Shown piece by piece: positions 6,726-10,669 of a stretch of DNA of 10,669 bases; the stretch's first letter is position 1; the number at the start of each line of letters is the position of its first letter. A program made the translations under genes and the position numbers. Origin of the DNA: CAYUFF01 sp964444075 (GTDB lineage: Archaea; Aenigmatarchaeota; Aenigmatarchaeia; CG10238-14; SCSR01). The notes below the pieces were generated by a model that saw only the letters and a program-made list of their open reading frames with translations, did no database searches and was not told the DNA's origin. The stretch is taken from positions 1 through 10,669 of the forward strand of contig CAYUFF010000028.1 in NCBI GenBank assembly GCA_964444075.1, in the 5' to 3' direction.

Positions 6726-6742
6726 GAGTGAGTAAATCACTC
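6726..6742. promoter_or_regulatory. Inverted repeat, candidate operator of the catabolic operon
   Basis: GAGTGA at 6726-6731 and TCACTC at 6737-6742 are exact reverse complements around the 5-bp spacer GTAAA, and a further pair inside also matches, giving 7 of 8 matching arm positions. It sits 13 bp upstream of the operon's TATA-like box, a place where archaeal activators usually bind. Confidence 0.45.
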
Positions 6743-6776
6743 TTGCAACTGCATCACCACGGCCTAAGAAAAGTTA

Positions 6777-6834
6777 TCGTGTTGTAAAAAACGGTAAACT
6801 TTTTCTGCTAGTGTTTACAAAAATTACAACACGA
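6777..6834. repeat. Nested inverted repeats upstream of the broken regulator frame
   Basis: The outer arms TCGTGTTGTAA (6777-6787) and TTACAACACGA (6824-6834) are a perfect 11-bp inverted repeat 36 bp apart. Inside them GTAAAC (6794-6799) and GTTTAC (6813-6818) form a second inverted pair. The T-rich stretch CTTTTTCTG lies in the loop. This could be a pair of protein-binding sites or a cruciform/hairpin. It lies between the catabolic operon and the remnant winged-helix gene and overlaps the first codons of the latter if its GTG at 6811 is the start. Confidence 0.6.
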
Positions 6835-7093
6835 ATAAAGTTTGAAATCGAGGAGTTGAGGGAAAGGTACGGGATAGAGTCGCCGATAGAAAAAAGGTTG
6901 AGCTCTTTCGTCCTCGCTAATCTAATCCTCTACTCGCTCAAGAAAAAGCCGAAAAGCGTGAAGAAATTGTGACAGAAACTCGAAAGCTGGAATCGACTGT
7001 GAGAAAAGTCTTGGAAAGACTTATGAGGAAGGGAAAGTAGAAAAGATTAAAATGGGTAGAACGAGCGTTTACAAGTTAAAGCGAGATGTTTAG
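6811..7093 (+). pseudogene. Frameshifted winged-helix DNA-binding protein (remnant local regulator)
   Basis: Three consecutive reading frames together give what looks like one small winged-helix protein. Frame A runs from GTG 6811 to TGA 6970-6972 (53 codons: FEIEELRERYGIESPIEKRL..., ending KKKPKSVKKL). Frame B carries VTETRKLESTVRKVLERLM up to the TAG at 7038. Frame C carries GKVEKIKMGRTSVYKLK up to TAG 7091-7093. The last two stretches have the shape of a recognition helix followed by the wing hairpin (RLMRKGKVEKIKMGRTSVYKL). Two frame changes are needed, near 6960-6970 and near 7025-7037. There is no ATG; frame A is in fact open back to 6736, so the original start may have been further upstream. 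It stands divergent to the catabolic operon, the normal place for its regulator. Sequencing error or a chance resemblance are the alternatives. Confidence 0.5.
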
Positions 7094-7119
7094 TTTCGAG
7101 TTTTGGTACAAGCTATCCC

Positions 7120-7129
7120 AGTTTAAACT
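7120..7129. repeat. 10-bp palindrome at the rfcL stop codon
   Basis: AGTTTAAACT at 7120-7129 is a perfect palindrome covering part of the RFC stop codon (7128-7130). Its arms are too short and AT-rich to claim a terminator hairpin, and archaeal termination normally relies on T-runs, which are lacking here. Confidence 0.3.
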
Positions 7130-8270
7130 ACGAAGAACCAGAGCCACGGGCCTCGATGAACTCCAAGTAAGGTAGGAACTCCGTCCTTATCTTTCTCGTG
7201 GAGCAGTGCAGTTTTTTGGAAAGTTTTTCCAGCTTTTCGCTTTCCTCCCTCCTTTCCGCCCTTGTAGCTCCAAGCATAGCTAAGGTGCTGGGATACTTGT
7301 ACTTGGTAAACTTTTTGTAGGTATCCTTCTTCGCTTGCGAGACTCCGGCGGTCATCAAGTCTACCATGTACTTCATGAACTTCCAATCCTGCCTGAGCTT
7401 TACCCACTGCCTGAACAAGTCCGCCTTGCTGAGAGCTTCGTAAGCCTTCGCTATCTCTTCTGGGTCTTCATATTCATTCGCGATGTTGTTCTCGATCCAG
7501 AGAAAAATTTCCTCAGGGTCTCGGTCAACGTTCCTTATCGCGAGCTTCGCCGCTATCGCCGACTTCGTCTTGAAAATCATCTTGAGAGCGTCGAAAATCG
7601 TTGCTTCTCTTTCCCTGTAGCCCAGCGCTTCGAGGTCGGCTACGGTAACCTTTTTCCTTCCCCTCGCCACGGCTTCGAGGTCGTTGATCGCAGACCTTAA
7701 ATCTCCCTCGCTCCTCTTCGCGAGCATTCGCAAAGCATTCCTGTCGACCTCCACGCCCTCTTTCCTGCAAATCTCCGCCAACCTTTTCTCTATATCCCAG
7801 ACAGGGATTTTCCTGAACTCCACCATTTCGCAACTATTCCTGAGCTCGACGAGCTTTTTATCCCAAGGGTCGTTCGCTACAAGCACGACCGGAAACCTCG
7901 TGGTTTCCAAAAGTTTCAGGATCGCTCTTATACCGCCAACCTCAGCCCTGCTAGCGATTCCCTCCACCTCGTCGAAAAGGAATATCCTCGATTTTTTGAG
8001 CAGCGGTCTTTGAGTAGAGGCTGCTATCAAGCTTTCCAAAGCTCTAGGCGACCTTATATCTGAGGCGTTCGTTTCTATCACTTCCCAGTCGTTTTCCTCG
8101 GCGAAAGCGTAGACTAAAGAGGTCTTTCCCGTGCCAGGAGGACCGTAGAATAGCAGAGCCTTATCTCCGGGCTTCCACTTCCTTACCCAAGACAGGAACT
8201 TGGCTACAGCCTCTCTTTGATCGACGAACTCGCTCAGCCTCTTCGGCCTGTACTTCTCCACCCACGGCAT
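7128..8270 (-). CDS. rfcL: Replication factor C large subunit (clamp loader)
   Basis: AAA+ clamp-loader subunit of 380 residues. It begins MPWVEKYRPKRLSEFVDQ, the RFC box. Walker A is GPPGTGKT (43-50), Walker B FLFDE (97-101), sensor 1 includes Asn133 in VLVANDPW, and sensor 2 is GDLRSAIND (189-197) with Arg192. The DE rather than DEAD form in Walker B, and the SRAEVGGIRAI stretch after it, are features of the archaeal large subunit rather than the small one. With small subunits it loads the PCNA sliding clamp at primer ends. It is shorter than many archaeal RFC-L proteins (400-500 residues), and the C-terminus, ending EARGSGSS, lacks the usual QxxLxxFF-like PCNA-binding peptide. The small-subunit gene, often adjacent in archaea, is not in this window. 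No Shine-Dalgarno precedes the ATG; the promoter is probably in the 50-bp divergent spacer. Confidence 0.93.
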   Translation of the reverse strand: MPWVEKYRPKRLSEFVDQREAVAKFLSWVRKWKPGDKALLFYGPPGTGKTSLVYAFAEENDWEVIETNASDIRSPRALESLIAASTQRPLLKKSRIFLFDEVEGIASRAEVGGIRAILKLLETTRFPVVLVANDPWDKKLVELRNSCEMVEFRKIPVWDIEKRLAEICRKEGVEVDRNALRMLAKRSEGDLRSAINDLEAVARGRKKVTVADLEALGYREREATIFDALKMIFKTKSAIAAKLAIRNVDRDPEEIFLWIENNIANEYEDPEEIAKAYEALSKADLFRQWVKLRQDWKFMKYMVDLMTAGVSQAKKDTYKKFTKYKYPSTLAMLGATRAERREESEKLEKLSKKLHCSTRKIRTEFLPYLEFIEARGSGSS

Positions 8271-8291
8271 GTATAAAGATTGTCGCTAGCG

Positions 8292-8299
8292 TTAATTAA
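8292..8299. promoter_or_regulatory. Palindromic AT element at the midpoint of a divergent promoter
   Basis: TTAATTAA at 8292-8299 is centred at 8295.5, which is exactly 25.5 nt from the start codon of rfcL (8270) and 25.5 nt from the start codon of the divergent gene (8321). Neither gene has a Shine-Dalgarno. The element could work as one symmetric TATA-like box for two leaderless transcripts. A second 8-bp palindrome, CGCTAGCG, lies at 8284-8291 directly beside it. Confidence 0.45.
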
Positions 8300-8320
8300 G
8301 TTTGTGCGTAAAATTGAACC

Positions 8321-9142
8321 ATGAAGGTTGCGGTAGTTTTCGGAGGAACTTACGAGATGTACCTAAAGCACGCTAAGGTTCTTGACTTCTTCGAGAAGCG
8401 TTTTGAGAAAATTGACGATACCCTGTACTCTCACTTCGGACATGAGATAAGGGTATTCTTCGCATTCGGTCCTAAACCCTGCGAACCGCTAGAATTTGCC
8501 CGCAGGCACGTGCGAGAAGCTGAGGAGCACTATCCACCTTCTGCGGAAGAGGTGGTCAAAGAAGTTAAGAGGTATAAGCCAGTAAGAGTCCTGTTCTTCA
8601 GGATAGCAGGCGGAATAAGAGCGGACCTCAACCGAATCTACTATCCCACCGAGTTTTACGAGTTCTACTTTAGGCGACCCTGGCTAATCCACGAGCAAGG
8701 AGTTTTCCCGAAGAACAGGATAGTGATAAGAAACCTTCTCGGGAACGACAGGGTTAGGGTCTTGACGACGAACTTCGTGTTCAACAAGTACTCGGTAGGA
8801 CCAGGGGAAAAGAAAGAGGAATGGGCATCGGTTTGGAAGGAGGTTGAGGAGGAAATGAAAAGGAGGAAGCTCAGCTACCGAGGAAAGAGGGCCGCTGAAA
8901 AATGGTGTGAAATCGTCTTCTACGAAAGGTTTTTACCAAAGCTCAAGGGTTTTGGCGACCTCGTCGACATGGAATCCTACGTCTTCGCGAAGAGTTTCAA
9001 GCGCGTAGGAATAATGCTTCAGGTTTCCGACGTGGTAGGCGAGGTTGAACTTACTTTCGAGAGGAAAACCGTAGACTGGAAGAAGTTCAACGAAAGCGTC
9101 GTTTTCAACGTTCATAAACTTGTAAAAAACGAAGTGTCATGA
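8321..9142 (+). CDS. Divergent nucleoside phosphorylase-superfamily protein (putative)
   Basis: Protein of 273 residues without signal peptide or membrane segments. I do not recognise a named family at sight, but several features recall the purine nucleoside phosphorylase/MTA-SAH nucleosidase fold. VDMESYVFAKSFKRVGIMLQVSDV (215-238) has the VDMEs..a.a..fgip...isD pattern that holds the ribose-binding Met-Glu and the late Asp. RVLFFRIAGGIR (89-100) recalls the viriGtaGGl strand-turn, and RVLTTNFVFNKY (146-157) lies where family members have a substrate loop. MKVAVVFGGTYE is a plausible first strand. If right, Met217 and Glu218 would bind ribose and Asp237 the base. The middle part (about 160-205) is highly charged. 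It shares a 50-bp spacer with rfcL, and the ATG has no Shine-Dalgarno. Substrate and even activity are open; a structure prediction would settle the fold. Confidence 0.5.
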   Translation: MKVAVVFGGTYEMYLKHAKVLDFFEKRFEKIDDTLYSHFGHEIRVFFAFGPKPCEPLEFARRHVREAEEHYPPSAEEVVKEVKRYKPVRVLFFRIAGGIRADLNRIYYPTEFYEFYFRRPWLIHEQGVFPKNRIVIRNLLGNDRVRVLTTNFVFNKYSVGPGEKKEEWASVWKEVEEEMKRRKLSYRGKRAAEKWCEIVFYERFLPKLKGFGDLVDMESYVFAKSFKRVGIMLQVSDVVGEVELTFERKTVDWKKFNESVVFNVHKLVKNEVS

Positions 9143-9153
9143 AAAGATAGTAC

Positions 9154-9168
9154 CATTTTCTTTTAAAC
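9154..9168 (+). terminator. T-rich stretch after the phosphorylase-like gene
   Basis: CATTTTCTTTTAAAC starts 11 bases after the stop codon at 9142. Archaeal RNA polymerase often stops at T-runs of this kind without a hairpin, so it may end this transcript. The rest of the 104-bp tail-to-tail gap holds no convincing gene. Confidence 0.35.
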
Positions 9169-9229
9169 TTGGAAGAGGCCGAAAGCATACGGAAAGAGGA
9201 TAAACGAGATAAATATTCAGTACTTGGGG

Positions 9230-9237
9230 TAAAAAAC
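9230..9237 (-). terminator. T-run after the ATPase gene
   Basis: On the minus strand a run of six T (complement of A at 9231-9236) begins 11 nt after the ATPase stop codon (9249-9247), suiting archaeal oligo-T termination. Confidence 0.4.
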
Positions 9238-9246
9238 ATGCAAGGG

Positions 9247-10626
9247 TCATTGATGTGTGATAAGATAGCGTTTTAAATCACTCAAGTCGAAGCAATAAAC
9301 CCTCTTCCCTTTGAATTCCTCTATCTTCTTCGAAAAACTTTTTGCAAAGATCGCGAAAAATTCCTTCCTTTCCTGCTCGTGCCACTGAACGAAGGAAGAT
9401 TTCTCTTCTAGTTCTTTGCAAATTTTTAAGGGGTTCACTCCAGATTTCCACTCACATTCAACGAACAAAATCTCCTTGGCTCGTTCGTTTAAGGCAAGAA
9501 CGTCTATCTCTTTATCTTTATGCCACCACTTTGAAACTATTCCAAACCTTTCCAGTCCAGGTATAAGCTTCTGCTTCAAGAGCTCCTCCACCAAATACTC
9601 AAAACACGTACCAAAGTATTCGTTCAGCTGATTGGCGATGATCTCTTCTACTACCTCTACCTTACCTACTTCCAAATAATCCCTGTAAGGATAAACAAAC
9701 CTAAACCAAAACCTGAACAAAGGGTCGTTAATCTCGTAAATTCCTTTCCTCTTCATTCCAAAGGGCAGTATATGCCTTATTATACCCAATTCCTCTAGAG
9801 ATGAAAGGTACTTTGCTAGGTTGCTCTTATCCATACCAGTTGCGGAACAAAGCTTTCCGATCGTTTTGTAACCTAGAGATATGTACTTTAGGATTAGCCT
9901 GTAGACCCTCGATTCTCTGAATTCCTGTCTCAGTAAGATTAAAGGCTCGTCGTACAAATTCCCTCCTTTCATCAGCAAGTTCTCCCTTATGTTTTCTTTG
10001 AGACTCTTCCTATCGTCGTAAAATCTCAGATAGTAAGGTATGTTTCCAAAGACAAAATAAACCTCGAACGGGTTCCTGAAGTACTTGGCAAAATCCTTAA
10101 AGGAGAAGGGAAGTAGCTTCCAGACGCTCAAATTTCTCCCGTAAAGAGGGGTCCCCTTCCCGAGAACGTCGCTCTCGATTACGGACATGGAGGAACCGCA
10201 GAGAATAAGAGTTACGTTTGTTTTCCTCAGGAGCTCATCTATAATTTTTTGGAAGAGGGAAAGGATCCCTTTTTTCGTCTGCATCAAGTATGGAAACTCG
10301 TCTATCGCTATCACGCATTTTTTGTTTTTTATTTCCTCGACAAAGAACTTGAAGAGGTCGTAGAGACTTTTGGTTTCAAGATTCAAGAAGTATTCCTTTC
10401 TCGTGAACTCGGCGAATTTCTCTTTGAAGAATTTCAAGTTTTCTTCGTAACTTTCATCGGTTGCAAGAATGTAGATGGAAGGTTTGTTTTCTATAAATTT
10501 CTTGATAAGTTCGGTTTTCCCTACCCTTCTTCTCCCATAAAGTACGATTAAGCTAAATCCTTTTTTAGCGTACACTCTTTCGAGAAACTTCAACTCCCTT
10601 TCTCTGTCGGCAAATTTTGGTAGCAT
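9247..10626 (-). CDS. Archaeal ATPase (ATPase_2 domain) with C-terminal DUF234 nuclease-like domain
   Basis: Protein of 459 residues of the archaeal STAND-like ATPase group. FADRERELKFLE (5-16) is the usual opening. Walker A is GRRRVGKTE (31-39), Walker B VIAIDEFPYL (105-114, Asp109-Glu110), followed by LILCGSS (140-146), the GRN element (163-165) and the GNIPYYL motif (194-200). A winged helix-turn-helix covers about 250-290 (KTIGKLCSATGMDKSNLAKYLSSLEELGII). YEINDPLFRFWFRFVYP (297-313) leads into the DUF234 region, which resembles a PD-(D/E)xK nuclease core: EIDVL (373-377, Asp375) and LFVECEWK (387-394, Glu390). The third residue of the usual E-x-K triad is Glu392 here, with Lys394 two places on. 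Such genes are numerous in thermophilic archaea, often in variable regions, and their role is unknown. The ATG at 10626 has a TATA-like box centred about 28 nt upstream. Base composition appears more AT-rich than its neighbours. Confidence 0.88.
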   Translation of the reverse strand: MLPKFADRERELKFLERVYAKKGFSLIVLYGRRRVGKTELIKKFIENKPSIYILATDESYEENLKFFKEKFAEFTRKEYFLNLETKSLYDLFKFFVEEIKNKKCVIAIDEFPYLMQTKKGILSLFQKIIDELLRKTNVTLILCGSSMSVIESDVLGKGTPLYGRNLSVWKLLPFSFKDFAKYFRNPFEVYFVFGNIPYYLRFYDDRKSLKENIRENLLMKGGNLYDEPLILLRQEFRESRVYRLILKYISLGYKTIGKLCSATGMDKSNLAKYLSSLEELGIIRHILPFGMKRKGIYEINDPLFRFWFRFVYPYRDYLEVGKVEVVEEIIANQLNEYFGTCFEYLVEELLKQKLIPGLERFGIVSKWWHKDKEIDVLALNERAKEILFVECEWKSGVNPLKICKELEEKSSFVQWHEQERKEFFAIFAKSFSKKIEEFKGKRVYCFDLSDLKRYLITHQ

Positions 10627-10650
10627 GATTATAATAATTTGTTTACCACT

Positions 10651-10658
10651 ATTTTAAA
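10651..10658 (-). promoter_or_regulatory. TATA-like box of the ATPase gene
   Basis: On the minus strand TTTAAAAT is centred about 28 nt before the ATG at 10626, with no Shine-Dalgarno between. This again fits a leaderless or very short-leader transcript. Confidence 0.45.
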
Positions 10659-10669
10659 CATCTTTGGCT

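Noticed and set aside
9151..9276. Open frame on the + strand of about 40 codons, with LEEAESIRKEDKRDKYSVLG
   Set aside because: It has no ATG near its beginning, no ribosome-binding site, runs into the opposing ATPase gene and resembles nothing I know. A chance open frame is more likely.
1..10669. CRISPR array, tRNA, rRNA or insertion sequence
   Set aside because: I saw no regularly spaced repeats, no cloverleaf-like sequence and no transposase frame in the window.

Overview
The window looks like chromosomal DNA from an archaeon, probably a thermophile. It carries an archaeal-type replication factor C large subunit, an archaeal ATP-binding protein of the ATPase_2/DUF234 kind, AGA/AGG-rich arginine codon use, and AT-rich TATA-like boxes about 25-30 nt in front of several start codons. 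No rRNA, tRNA, CRISPR array or insertion sequence is visible.

Left part (1-6682): a carbohydrate-catabolism locus in two convergent blocks. On the + strand are a zinc-dependent medium-chain dehydrogenase very like Thermotoga scyllo-inosose 3-dehydrogenase (IolM, 91-1281) and a creatininase-superfamily hydrolase that fits IolN (1320-2402). On the - strand, read 6682 to 2403, is a tight five-gene operon: a second zinc-dependent dehydrogenase, the split small and large parts of altronate dehydratase (UxaA), a DHDPS/KDG-aldolase family lyase, and a PfkB-type KDG kinase. The blocks meet tail to tail with no base between them. At the left edge, the first 15 codons of a third zinc-dependent dehydrogenase run off the window on the - strand.

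Together these suggest an archaeal version of the Thermotoga inositol route: inosose to diketo-inositol to 5-keto-L-gluconate to D-tagaturonate to D-altronate to 2-keto-3-deoxygluconate (KDG), then pyruvate plus a triose. Steps not seen here are myo-inositol dehydrogenase (IolG), the 5-keto-L-gluconate epimerase (IolO) and a classical tagaturonate reductase. The second dehydrogenase could fill the last role. The family assignments are solid; the joined pathway is inference.

Middle (6683-7127): upstream of the operon lie a 17-bp inverted repeat just behind a TATA-like box, a pair of nested inverted repeats, and the broken reading frame of a winged-helix DNA-binding protein with two frame changes. 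It is probably the decayed (or mis-sequenced) local regulator.

Right part (7128-10669): RFC large subunit (-), a divergently transcribed protein that I read as a distant nucleoside-phosphorylase-superfamily member (+), and an ATPase_2/DUF234 protein (-). The RFC gene and its divergent neighbour share a 50-bp spacer whose exact midpoint is an 8-bp AT palindrome, suggesting a bidirectional promoter producing leaderless transcripts.
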